DNA of 64,000 nucleotides from positions 62,001-126,000 of the forward strand of contig MU278372.1 in NCBI GenBank assembly GCA_022385755.1. The letters run 5' to 3'. The translations under genes and the position numbers were made by a program. Under the pieces are notes generated by a model. It saw nothing but the letters and a program-made list of their open reading frames with translations. It was not told the DNA's origin and ran no database searches. Positions 14,497-25,038 of the stretch are shown one piece after another; position 1 is the first letter of the stretch; every line of letters starts with the position of its first letter. The stretch comes from Trametopsis cervina. Lineage: Eukaryota > Basidiomycota > Agaricomycetes > Polyporales > Irpicaceae.

Positions 14497-14833
14497 ATGG
14501 GTCGCAACGCAAAGTTTCTCAAAAAGGCACGCTTTCATATGTCGCACGTATATGTTGCCTCTTCTGACAAACGGTCCTCTTCAGGTGAAGAAGCCTTCCG
14601 CGCAACATGGCAACAGCGGTGCGGCCCAGAAGCCAGCTGCATCCTCTACATCCCCCGCGGCGCCTTCTGCGCAGAAAAAGAAAGCAGGTCTGAAAGCTAA
14701 ATCCTTCAAGCGCAAAGGAGACTCTGAGGGCCATGTCCTTGGAGGAGCCGACTACGTTGCGCTGATGATGGGAAGCAGACGGAAGGCTCGGGAAGAGGCT
14801 GCTAAGTTGCCGAAAGATCCTGAGGATGGATGA
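14497..14833 (+). CDS. Small basic conserved-looking fungal protein, about 92 residues, GC-AG intron
   Basis: Two exons: 14,497-14,526 (ATG to AAG, MGRNAKFLKK) and 14,585-14,833. The intervening 58 bases begin GC rather than GT (AAG|GCACGC) and end TTCAG, and removing them keeps the frame, giving MGRNAKFLKKVKKPSAQ. The middle is a low-complexity Ala/Ser/Pro/Lys tract; the C-terminal part, from KAGLKAKSFKRK through HVLGGADYVALMMG to RRKAREEAAKLP, looks like a conserved core. I cannot assign a function; the lysine-rich composition would fit a nuclear or ribosome-associated protein, but that is a guess. An alternative reading starts at 14,414 and runs through without an intron, but its N-terminus is hydrophobic and lacks the MGRNAK start, so I prefer the spliced model. 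Confidence 0.65.
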
Positions 14834-15323
14834 TAGAACGCAGGTCGATCATAGTCTTGACATAAGAACCAATACGGGTGAGCATCTTTAAGTTTATTGC
14901 AGTGATTGTCGTAGAAGGATTGACGGTGTCTAGACATGATGATTGATATCCGTCAAAGTCGACTATCGCCTCTTGAGGGCTTGCCAAGATCCAAGTGGCA
15001 AAAGTTAGTCATCAAGCCCAGAATGCCCAGACATGGGTTGAAAGTCTTGTTCCGAATGTTATCATGCTCGGTAGTGAGACACCGTGACGCAAGATCACAT
15101 TACTAGACAAACTCTAGCACAGAACCCGTGTCTACAAAACTAAACTACCGGTTACTTCGTACAAGTACACTGTTTGGATGCATACATATTTTCAGGACGC
15201 TTGTGTATGACAATTTGTCCTTTCAACCATCAAGGTTAAGAAGAGTATACTTTGATACTCACAGCCGCATGCGCGTATCATGGAATGAACTGTCAATGAC
15301 ACAGACACAGCCCACTAGTTAAT
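14834..15323. other. Intergenic, 3' flanks of convergent genes
   Basis: About 490 bases between the stop of the small basic protein gene and the stop of the minus-strand membrane protein gene. AT-richer than its surroundings, and I see no coding frame I would defend; it should hold the two 3' untranslated regions. Confidence 0.5.
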
Positions 15324-17097
15324 CTATCGATAACCTCCCAAAGTGGACGCATCAACCGAAGGCCTAAAGCGACTCCCGACAGGCGAAGGGAGAGGTGAGG
15401 ATGGCAAAGGCGCCTGCGGCGGTCCTCTGGCGGTATCAGGAGTGAGAAGGCTGGTAGGCGTGGTTGCTGGACTCGGCCGTAGGAAACGATCTCTGCGGCG
15501 GGAGGACGAGGATCCCAGGGTGGCATTCTCATCCGCTCGATCTGTAAGCACGGCACCGCCCGTAGACACCGAGTCACGCCGCGCACTGCGGCCCATAGAA
15601 GGCACAGGTGACGGAGGGGCAGAGTACATGGTTGCCATGTCAAGGATATGTTCGATGTCATCCGAGGAGAGCGTGTCCGTCGGGGAGTCGGATCGCCGTA
15701 TATATATTGGAGCAGGCGTATTCAATGTCTCTACGTTTCGAGCGAGATTGGACGACGAGAGCGGAATAGATATCCGAGGGAGTCCTGCGCTATTCAGCGA
15801 AGACGCACCATTGGGATTGTACCGCGCCGATGTCGGCTCCATCAGATCCAAGTTGGCGTCGGTGTACAGCGGATCTTTGACGAACTCTGAAGATCGAGCA
15901 CTGTATCCAGAGAAACGAGAAGCCCGACTGCTCCTTGACATTCTGTGATCGCTGACTCTGGCCAATGTCAACGGCGGAGGTTTCGGCAGGCGAACGGTGG
16001 GAAGCGGGGTGGAAGAGACGTATGTCATAGGCGCAGGAAGCTCGGTGGGCCCGCCTTGACTGCTTTGCGATAATGTTTTCTCGAGGTCAACACGTCTGTT
16101 TTCACCGCGTTTATTGGTTACAATAAGGAAGTCGTCATCAAGGTCTTCTTCCCGCTTCTTCGTGATCCGCCACCGCTCCCTACGGAGGAACCATACCATG
16201 GCAATGGCAATGCATCCAATGGTACCAACAGATACCAGCACGATGACGATGATCGCAGTCCTGATTCCTATCTTAGTACCGTGGCGGGGCATATGATTGA
16301 AGATATACTCACTTGGAGAGGGTATGCGTTGTCGGGGTAGCCGAATCCTGTGCGGACTGCATTTCATCCTTATTCATCTTCGTCTGGTTCTTCCCTGATC
16401 CATGCTTCGGGAGACAGGCCTTGGAGCTCGAAGAATCTCCCCCAACGGTAAGAGGACCTGCAGATTCACGAACTCCGGAAGTGTCGCTGAGTAAAAGCAC
16501 CACCTGGTCACCACGGGAAGCATCCATAGTGTACGAGGTGTCGCCTGGAGCACTCCCAGCCGTACTCTCGTTCACTCCAAATGCCATGGACCGCGGAATG
16601 AAACCACGGATGTTTGGAGGCGTGGTAATGACAGAGGAATCGTAAGTAACGTGAAAATCTTCGCATTGGGATACAGACTTGTCGACGGTGTACCGGCTTG
16701 AAGGCAGCGCAGGTGAGCTGGACACGCATGTGGTATTATCGGAGGGCTGAACCCGGATGATGTCCGACACCAAAGCTGTACTGCGTCCGTTCGCATCGTC
16801 CAATGACGCAATGAAGTCGGTATCAGCGGGAAATGGCAGGAATGTGAACGCTGCGCCAGTTAGGGTGGTGTTGTTCCAGGCCGCGTCTGCGATACCAATG
16901 GAGATCGGCGTGAGGTTGAAAGGAATGACTGTTAAAGACAGTGGGAGAGCCGTGGGCATCTGGCCTCCAGAGAACTGGACGGTGAAGTTACCGCATTGCT
17001 CGACTTGAGAGAACTTTATCGAAGAGAAACGAGCGTGGACGACCTGCGGTCCAACCGCGAAGAGGCTGCTCGCGAGTGTTAGGAGAACGAAGGACAT
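15324..17097 (-). CDS. Secreted/type I single-pass membrane protein, unknown function
   Basis: Starts MSFVLLTLASSLFAVGPQVVHA, a clear signal peptide. The extracellular part (about 240 residues) has paired cysteines (EQCGNFTV, NTTCVSSS, SQCEDFHV, KACLPKH) and many N-glycosylation sequons. After a 52-base intron (exon ends ..HTLSK near 16,312, rejoining at TAIIVIVLV) comes one membrane helix, IIVIVLVSVGTIGCIAIAMVWF, then the basic stop RRERWRITKKR and a long Ser/Thr/Pro-rich cytoplasmic tail with proline clusters such as LPKPPPLTL. This layout (Ser/Thr ectodomain, one helix, disordered tail) is common among basidiomycete surface proteins with no assigned role, and is reminiscent of wall-stress sensors, but there is no WSC domain that I can see. 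A GTG twelve bases upstream extends the frame, but the ATG at 17,097 is the natural start. Confidence 0.75.
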
Positions 17098-17777
17098 CGG
17101 GAGTCGCACAGCGGGCGATGCTACTAACCAGCCCGACCTGGGGGCATTCAGAAGAAATTTGTCGAAGAGAGAAAAACAGAGGCTCGGGGAGCTCGCCCTC
17201 TGTATATCATATACCCCACGCAGCCGGTCTCGAGCAAACTTATCAAAGAGACATTTACCAAGTCCTCGGGCTGCATCCAGTTGATCAGCTTGAAATGCAC
17301 ATCAAGGACGAGGCCTGAACCGATAGGGCCGGTCGTCAAGGCTGCGACGTCCGTAAAGCCTCCAGCGAGTCCGCTGCAAGGACTTGCAAGGTCAACTGCC
17401 ATGCTAACCGCTACCAAACTCCAAGTAAGCTCGTAGGCATAGAGGACACAATGTAGATGAATACGACGTATACTCCTCCAAGCCGACGGTTGTGAGACGC
17501 GACGGGCATCATCGTGCGCAGAAAGAATGGACGTTCGAAATTTAAGTGCTTTGATTGTCAAGGGAACTTGTAGAAGGCGTCGATTCGAAGATCATCGTCA
17601 GTCCGATTCGCCAGTGTCACACGGTTATCGAACCGTTACGACAACGGCGCTTGTATCGAGACGCGTCGTAAATGACGCGTAGAGATCAGCCAAATGGCAC
17701 ACCTCTTGAGATATCATACAGGGGTAGTGATAATACAATAATGTCAATCAAGTGAGAGTAAGATTGCCCCGCAAATA
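17098..17777. other. Intergenic between membrane protein start and BCKDHA stop
   Basis: About 680 bases that should hold the promoter of the minus-strand membrane protein gene and the 3' end of the next minus-strand gene. A minus-strand open frame of 137 codons (17,148-17,561) exists, but it has no recognisable domain and sits where the promoter and 5' leader should be; I do not call it. Confidence 0.45.
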
Positions 17778-19546
17778 CTAGTCCTTTTCTCCTATGAGTT
17801 CGCGGCCCTCGCCCTTGTGCTTCTTCAGCTCGTTCCTCCACGGCTCCCAGGCCTGACCGTACTTCTTCAACAAAGCCTGCAGTTCTGCTCTCTGCTCTCG
17901 CTGTATCGCCAGCATCAGATCCATCACTATAGATAAAGCCACAATACTCACGATTGTCCATGGCTCCTCCCCGGCGTAGACATCGTTGAACATTTCCTTC
18001 ACCTCATGCCGCTGCAGAGATTCGCCTCGCTTGAACGCGGTCATCACCTCCTTCCGGACCCTCTCCTTAAGACTCTCCTCTTCCTCGGCATTCCACCATC
18101 CGCGCGATTCGAGATATAGGCGGAATCGCGAGATGGGATTGTCAATTCGTTTCCGGTCTTCGACCTCTTGGCGGGGCCGGTACGCAAACGAGTCGTCAGA
18201 TGTCGAGTGATGGCCAACACTATCAAATTATCGTCAGCGACCTTGTTCCGCCATCACAGCCATGTTGATAGCACTAAGTACCGGTAAGTCATGGCCTCAA
18301 TGAGCACACCCCTGCCTTCTTCGATGCATAGACGGCGACCCTCCTTCACGGCGCTGAGTACGGCGAGCACATCATTTCCATCCACACGGATAGTATGGAT
18401 ACCGTATCCCGGTCCCCTCGATGCAATCCCATCCCCATGATATTGTTGAGACGAAGGCGTAGAGATTGCGAATCCATTGTTTCGCGCAATGAACAGCGTC
18501 GGAGAGGGTATAGTTGATGCTAATAGCATCCCAGCGTGAAAATCGCCTTCCGAGGCAGCACCCTCGCCGAAATAAACAACCGCACAGTTCTTGCCGCGGC
18601 GGGCGGGGTCACGCTTGAGTGCAAAACCGACACCCGCCGCTTGTGGGATCTGAGTAGCTAACGGTGATGAAATCGTATGGAAATGATACTTGCGCGAGCC
18701 GAAATGCTATATGGCGCGCTATGTTCATCTCCTTTAAGGATTGTTGGAAATATGTGACTTACAACAGGCATCTGCTTTCCCTTCGTGCAGTCATCTTCAT
18801 GGCTACCGAAACATTGCGCCATGACTTGGTCGTAGCTGAATCCCCGCCACAGAAGAACGCCCATTTCTCGATACTGTCCAAGGACTCTACGTTCTGGTCA
18901 GTGAGTTGTGACATAAGAAGCATCCGTTCGGCGTACTCGTCCTCAGGCGCAAGAGCAGCCGCCGATCCAATAAGTGTAGCCTCTTCTCCGTGCTATCAAA
19001 AGCTAAATCGGTGATACACAACGGGTGTTGGCGGGAAAACGTACCGCTGTCATCTATATGCGAAATAAGGTGAGAAGCGGGGGCAATAGCTTTGGTCTAG
19101 ACGTACATAGAATGATATTTTCCCCTGCCGTTGTACATTATAAAGGAGATTATCAATTATTGGTAGTCGTGACATATTCTCATAGCTAAAGCTATGTCAG
19201 CGCAACATTTGAATACCAGAACGCTACTCACATCTTCCGTGCAAACGCTTCATCCAGCTAAGTCCTGTAAGTATCGCTCACGATGCTCAGAGCGGGATGC
19301 ACGTACCTCTGGAACCTCAGCTCCGTCCAGTATGTTACCCCCGCCGTCTAAGACGCGGTACGTCGGTATTTGCTTCCCCTCCTCCATTACAGAATTAAAG
19401 AAATGTAGCTTAGATGTGATAGGCGACTGGGAGGTTGGCAAATGGCCATGGGCTTCATTGGGTAGCTGCACCGTCGTCGACGCATAGGTACGGCGAGATA
19501 GAAAGGCTCTCAACGTCGGCGACGAAATGCGCGATATCCGGAACAT
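17778..19546 (-). CDS. BCKDHA: Branched-chain 2-oxoacid dehydrogenase E1 alpha subunit, mitochondrial
   Basis: Thiamine-diphosphate-dependent decarboxylase subunit of the mitochondrial complex that commits leucine, isoleucine and valine degradation. The N-terminus ([23 protein letters not shown]) is a typical arginine-rich import signal. Further exons read [34 protein letters not shown], the cofactor motif [20 protein letters not shown] and, on the phosphorylation loop, [13 protein letters not shown]. These are specific for the branched-chain enzyme rather than pyruvate dehydrogenase. Several short introns. One is in frame: 17,901-17,951 (51 bases, GTGAGT..ATACAG) can be read through, but removing it joins EEPWTI to [15 protein letters not shown], which fits the family's C-terminus better. 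Start is the ATG at 19,546, not the upstream in-frame TTG. Its start lies 226 bases from the RNA triphosphatase start. Confidence 0.93.
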
Positions 19547-19772
19547 GGTGAACGTTGAGAGCAAGAATCCACGAATATATTGAACAGGCTGGCGCGGTCA
19601 CTCAGTGGCCAGTCTTGTGAGCGTAAGATCCGGGATTCCGGTATTGGCGGGATGAACGCATCTAAGTGCTAACCTTAGAATTGCCCCTAACCCCGGCTAC
19701 CCGGTGAGCCGGTGCATTGACATTTACTGCTAGCCACAGCCCGCCACCACCTTAAACACATACCACGAGACC

Positions 19773-21021
19773 ATGGATTACAAACGATCTTCTTCTGACT
19801 CTGAACCGGAGGACAGTAGGTCACCAAAACGCCGGCGTCGAACGTCACCTCCGGGGGATGCAAATGGCAATAACGGCACTCATCCGCAGAGCCTGCCGCC
19901 ACTCTCGCTTTCCATCCTAGGCGTTGAGCCTCTTGACGAGTTCATACGCGAAGTGGCAGACTTTATCCATCATATGATTACGACACGGCCTGAAGGCGAT
20001 GGGCATGTGGAGGTAGAGGCGAAAGTCGGTGTGCTGCGAGATAAGGTCTCAGGCCAAAGGCTACAGTTTCCTGTGCTGGTAGAGACCAGTGCGTGTTTCT
20101 TACATGCTTGCAACGCCATAACTGTGCTCATCATCCACTGAATGATAGTTCTTACACCCGACGCCCTGGACACGCGATTCGAATCCAACATGTCCGCAGT
20201 GAGTTGTCATACATTCTGGTCCTGGTCTGCATTTAATAGCACAGGCGGTTGGACGTAGATGCAACATAAACATTTCAACACACTCTTGAACACACTCAAA
20301 ATGAACTCCCATGAACCCGACCACCCGTCAACACCACTCGAATACGCCCACCTACATCTTGTAGACTCGTTCTACAACGCCGAAGGCTCAAGGGAAAAAA
20401 TACGTGTTACGCGAAACGAGAAGACGGGCGAGGTCGTTGCGTGCATGCGGAAAGTGCGATTAGGTAGTCTGGATATTTTCTGTCCGAAGCGCGCGGCAGA
20501 CTGGCGGATAAGTGTCAACGTGGAAGTGCCTGGTGAGTCTCTCAGCTCACGCTGATTGAGAGCATGCACGCTTTCCCAAATCAGAAACTTGTTTACCTTA
20601 ACGCGTCTTTTGGATAGTTCCGCCACCGGTTGGAACAGCAACGTTAACCCGCCGAAAAGACAGGCTCAGCTATTCGCATGAAGAGTTTACTATCGACCTC
20701 ACACAGGTGACCTCCCAGGGCGGTCCCAACTCGAAGGTGCGTGAACCTTATCTCAAGTGATATTGCTGTTCGGAACGGCGCTGTCGACACAATTCTAATG
20801 ATCGTCTGGGACACTGTTTCCCATTTTGCACCATCTAGCCTGAAGTCCTCCATGAACTTGAAGTAGAGCTTACACGGCCGGATTACTTATTGACCACCGC
20901 ACGTCAACGAGGTGATGCAAATGCACCAGAGCCTGAGAGATCGGCTTTTGACGAGCTAATACGCGCCTTTGTCAATAACGCACGGATACTGGTTCGAAAC
21001 GCCAACGGTCCATGGCAATGA
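19773..21021 (+). CDS. CET1: mRNA-capping enzyme beta subunit, polynucleotide 5'-triphosphatase (CET1 family)
   Basis: Removes the gamma phosphate from nascent pre-mRNA 5' ends, the first step of capping in the nucleus. The fungal family folds as a metal-dependent tunnel lined by acidic strands. Visible here: motif A VEVEAKVGVLRDK (near 20,010-20,050) with its alternating glutamates, then DTRFESNMS, a middle exon with KIRVTRNEKTG and RISVNVEVP, then RRKDRLSYSHEEFTIDLTQV, matching the yeast KDRLSY and IDLTQV strings, and near the end LEVELTRPDYLL, the second glutamate-bearing strand. The N-terminal 35 residues are charged and disordered with a basic patch PKRRRRT. At least four introns. Stop TGA at 21,019-21,021. 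Length (about 300 residues) is normal for the catalytic core without the long yeast N-terminal extension. Confidence 0.92.
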
Positions 21022-21686
21022 GGACCTCTTCGGCCGCTTATTCTGGATGTTATGCAGCGCGTGCGCGGGTATATATTGGCTCTTCGGCGTGCGGAGATCG
21101 GCTTATCAGGCATGAGCATTTATCTAACTCTTTACATTCTATCGCCAGTACTGTATATCAGCTAATGTTCCATTCTTCCTCACGAGCGTCGATGGTGCGA
21201 ACGGAATTGTAACTTCTTCAGTCTGACGAATGGTTCCCATATATCCATCAGACCTCAGCGCAGTCCAGACTTTAAGCTTTGATGGATACGTGAAGTCTAG
21301 TCAAACTGGATCCTTCGCTTGTTGTCAGCCATAGCTTATCCTTTGGACAGCCAACTTTGGGTTTGGAATCCTCAGCACTGTATGGAAAATCTGAAAATCT
21401 ATGACACACGGCATCCAGCGGCGAGCTTCGGCGCCTGCGGTAACTACTTATGATGTTCACTAGCTTCGTCGGAACTGCAGAGGCTTCCAGCCTGAGCCCT
21501 TCTCACGATCTCGTGAGTCGCTGAAACATGAGACTCATTCCTCTCATGGACACGAATAGATCTCAGAGTTTCAAACACCACCTTTGTATACGTGCACAAT
21601 CTGAAGCAGCGGTGCAGCAAGGTAAATACGTCTCTTATCATCAAGTATGTGGCTCACGTTATTCGTATCAACCTAGCATACACATA
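21022..21686. other. Intergenic, 3' flank and promoter
   Basis: About 665 bases between the capping gene stop and the FAD enzyme start. Short open frames only; one extends the FAD enzyme upstream to 21,528 in frame but without any family resemblance, so it is probably leader. Confidence 0.45.
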
Positions 21687-23303
21687 ATGTCCGGCGAGGA
21701 CGCATACGATTGCATCGTGGTTGGTTCAGGACACGCAGGAAGCTGTGCTGCTCTCTCCGCAGCAGAAGCTGGACTAAAACGGATCCTCATCATCGACAAA
21801 TGCCCTCCAGACTGGGTCGGCGGCAATGGGTACTTCACCGCCGGTGCTCATCGAACAGTACACAATGGCCTACACGATCTGCTCCCCGTTGTACGGAATG
21901 TTGACGCTGAGACAGCGTCCAAGATAGACATGGCGCCGTACACTGCCGACGACTTCACGTCCGACATCATGCGTTTGGGCGGCGGACGATCAGACCCTGC
22001 GCTTGTAAAGGCAGTTGTGGACGGCTCCAGAGATGCGATACAATGGCTATCAGAACGTGTTAAAATGCCGTTTCATTTCTCGTTCAACCGCCAGGCGTAT
22101 CTCGTGAACGGCAGACAAAAGTTCTGGGGTGGCATGGTGCTTAGCGTCGAGGATGGAGGAAAGGGTGTCATCCGAGCACACCGGTCTGCTTTGGAGGCAG
22201 CGGGTATTGAGACTTGGTTTGATACTCCTGCTGTCTCGCTGCTCTGTGAACATGGAGAGATTGTAGGACTGATCGCTCTGAGGAATGGAGAGCCAACGAG
22301 GCTGGCCGCGCATTCGATAATCTTGGCCTGTGGTGGGTATGAGGCCGACGCCGGATTACGAGGGAAATATTTGGGCGAGGAATGGAAGCTGGCGAAGGTG
22401 AGAAGTCGTTCCCTACATATGATGCAGGCGATATTATACTCATTGTTATGACGATCCTCGGTACAGGTTCGCGGTACTCCATACAACACTGGAGATGGTA
22501 TTTCACTCGCATCGTCTATTGGGGCCGCTCTTAAAGGTGACTTCGAAGGTTGCCATTCAACATGCTGGGATGCAAACGCTCCGTCCGACCGAGGAGACCG
22601 CATTCTTAGCAACCAGTTCACCAAATCTGGGTACCCATTGGGTCTCATGTTCAACTCACGTGGTAAGCGATTCGTAGACGAAGGAGAGGACTTCAGAAAC
22701 TACACCTATGCTAAGTTCGGGCGAGAAATTCTCTTACAACCCGGAAGCTTCGCATTTCAAGTCTGGGACTCGCGTGTCACCCCTTGTCTGCGGAAAGAGG
22801 AATACGGCGATGAAGTTGTACACAAAATCTTCGCACGTACGCCCGAAGAACTGGCGGACAAGTTGGAACTAGAGGGACTGGAGGACAAAGCGGAGTTCAA
22901 ACGCACGCTTGAGGAATACAACGAAGCTGTTCGCGCTTTCGCCGACGAAAATCCTTCGCACAGGTGGGATCTCTCCGTGAAGGACGGGCTATCTACACAG
23001 GGCTTTCAAAAGCCACTCTCACAGCCGAAGTCCAACTGGGCTCTACCCCTTGATCAGCCTCCATTCCTTGCAGTGAAAGTAACCTGCGGAATCACCTTCA
23101 CTTTTGGTGGTCTCGCTATCGATCCCTCCTCATCTGCGGTACTATCGGAAACGAGTGGACAACCTATTCCTGGGCTGTTCTGCACAGGTGAACTAGTAGG
23201 GGGGTTATTCTATTCGAATTATCCGGGAGGTAGTGGTCTTATAGCGGGGGCCGTCTTTGGCATACAAGCAGGTCGAGAAGCAGCAAGAAGAGCAGCATCA
23301 TAA
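21687..23303 (+). CDS. FAD-dependent oxidoreductase, tricarballylate dehydrogenase/fumarate reductase flavoprotein type
   Basis: Two exons separated by one intron near 22,399-22,466 (GTGAGAAG..GGTACAG). The protein starts MSGEDAYDCIVVGSGHAGSC, an N-terminal FAD-binding GxGxxG, followed by IIDKCPPDWVGGNGYFT, then ILACGGYEAD, and after the intron VRGTPYNTGDGI, a string typical of TcuA-type tricarballylate dehydrogenases. The C-terminal FAD part reads CGITFTFGGLAID, PIPGLFCTGELVGG and NYPGGSGLIAGAVFG, which close the flavin site in the fumarate reductase/succinate dehydrogenase family. About 515 residues, normal length. In bacteria TcuA works with the iron-sulfur/cytochrome protein TcuB; no partner gene is adjacent here, so substrate and electron acceptor are unknown. 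An upstream in-frame ATG at 21,528 would add 53 residues without homology-like features. Confidence 0.85.
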
Positions 23304-23436
23304 ATTGTGTACTTGGTGTCTCGTCCATCACAAATGGTTGCATTCTGGGGCAGGGCATTGCACTACACAATGCAGGATATAACACAAATTCCACGGTCCC
23401 GGGAGTGGTATCTGCCAAGGCGTAAGGGAGTATAAG

Positions 23437-24741
23437 TCAGTGTGATGCTAGTTTTAGGATTCCACGGGCAGCCAGTCTGAGAAGAGCCCTCCTGGCAGTC
23501 TCCCTGTACCTCCACGAAGTTACGTTACTAAAAGTTACTTCTACACTGGACACATGCGAGAAGGCTGGACGCGACAACAGCGCTTCAACTTGCAGAGCAG
23601 GCCAGTCTTTGATATCGTCGAGTGCGAGGTCCCCTTGGCATCTAAAGCGTATGACGCGCAGATTCTTGGTGGAGACATGCTGGAGTAAGAGCAGCGTACA
23701 AGGCCAGAAGATTGACTCTGCTTCCGAGGAACGTCTTCCCAGATCCACGAAAGTGATTGATTCCAGTTCAGTTAGTACTTCCAGGCTAACGGCAGCTGTA
23801 AATTACTAAGTTCGAGAGGGAAAGAATCAACGACTTTCTGGCCACGCACCCGCTCGCACGTCCTCTTTATTGGTCTCACAATCAATATCCAATACCATAT
23901 GTCTTAAGGACAGCCCAACAGCATCGCAATATACGGAAAGCGACCTGAAATCGGGATCCTTCGCAGGACTTAGGTGTAACTTGACCATACCGCTGACTTG
24001 GAAAGCGGAAAGCCATTTTGCGACATCAAACATAACGAGGCCCTCGCAAAATCGTACGCTTAATTCTTGAAGATATCCTCCCTGGGTGGAGTGTGCCGTC
24101 CAGCCTTCGACTGTCTCGCGCCAGTGCACCCCTCTTATTTCGAGCCGAGTGAGAGCCGGAAAGGTGGATAGAAAAGAGAGGAATTCCTGGGCGTTGGTGA
24201 AGTCTGACGCGTGGATGTCTAACCGTGTGATGTTACGGAAAGCTTCCTGCAACCGCTGCTTGTTCTCCTTAGAGCACTGGAGTGGCCAGGATAGCCGGCT
24301 TACACGAAGCGAAGTAACATGCTCGAAGTACGAAACGGCGCTCCAGAAGCGGATTTCGTTTACTGAACGGCTTGCCCACTGTTCGTTGAGACTGAACATT
24401 TTATAGTTCGTTCTCCCTTCCAGTATCAGAACTTCCGTGTATTTTGATATCGATGATAAAGTGGATTTGTCGTACAATTTCCGCAGTTGTGTAGGATGTG
24501 TTTGGAAATGATGATGATATAACGCAATGGAACGATGGAGGTAAACTCTGCTCCGATGGAGCCATGTGCTGTGAGTCAAGGAACATGACTTGAGGGTTTC
24601 ACGGTCCTCTCGTAGCTCATCGATGATTTGATCAACGATGTCCTGTGGTACAACAACGGTATGCGTGGCGATTTCCCGACCAGCACTCACTTCGGCGAGT
24701 GTCTCTGTAGGTGAATGCATGCCTGGTCCCGTATTGACCAT
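23437..24741 (-). CDS. F-box/LRR-like protein
   Basis: Two exons. The first (start 24,741) has a degenerate F-box-like helix region VVPQDIVDQIIDELREDRETLKSCSLTHSTWLHRSR, typical of basidiomycete F-box-like proteins that begin 'LP.EI.D.IID.L..D...L..CSLV...W'. It is followed by irregular leucine-rich strand-helix units such as LTRLEIRGVHW and LQELSVRFCEGL. A 54-base intron (donor GTGCGT inside ..VRAG, acceptor TTACAG near 23,800) joins GCG G to CT and restores the frame as AVSLEVLTELESITFVDLGRR. The C-terminus carries more LRR-like units and a basic end. Such proteins usually recruit substrates to SCF ubiquitin ligases through Skp1; that role is inferred from family type only. Confidence 0.72.
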
Positions 24742-25038
24742 AGATGCTGTATAATGTCAATTATGCTCCCGAGAAACAAGCTGTAAGACTCTGTTCACCT
24801 TGTGAGTTTATGTTATCGTCCGAGATGTTTTCTTAGAATGCAGTGCATGATAGAAGCGACATCCTTCATGCAAGGCCCTCACGCGTTGCTTGTTGCTTAT
24901 GTAACCAATATAAATACTGTCGGCTACTAAACTCCAGATGCAGAAATCTGCTTCGAATTCCGGACAGCTGAGTGACAGAGATGGACCAGACAATAAGATT
25001 CAAATATGCTGGCTGGATTTCTGGATTTCTGCCTTTAC

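Noticed and set aside
15343..15948. 201-codon plus-strand frame
   Set aside because: Antisense shadow of the Ser/Thr/Pro-rich tail of the membrane protein; biased composition keeps the opposite strand open.
17148..17561. Minus-strand frame of 137 codons upstream of the membrane protein gene
   Set aside because: No recognisable domain, and it lies in the expected promoter and leader between two minus-strand genes; amino acid use looks accidental.
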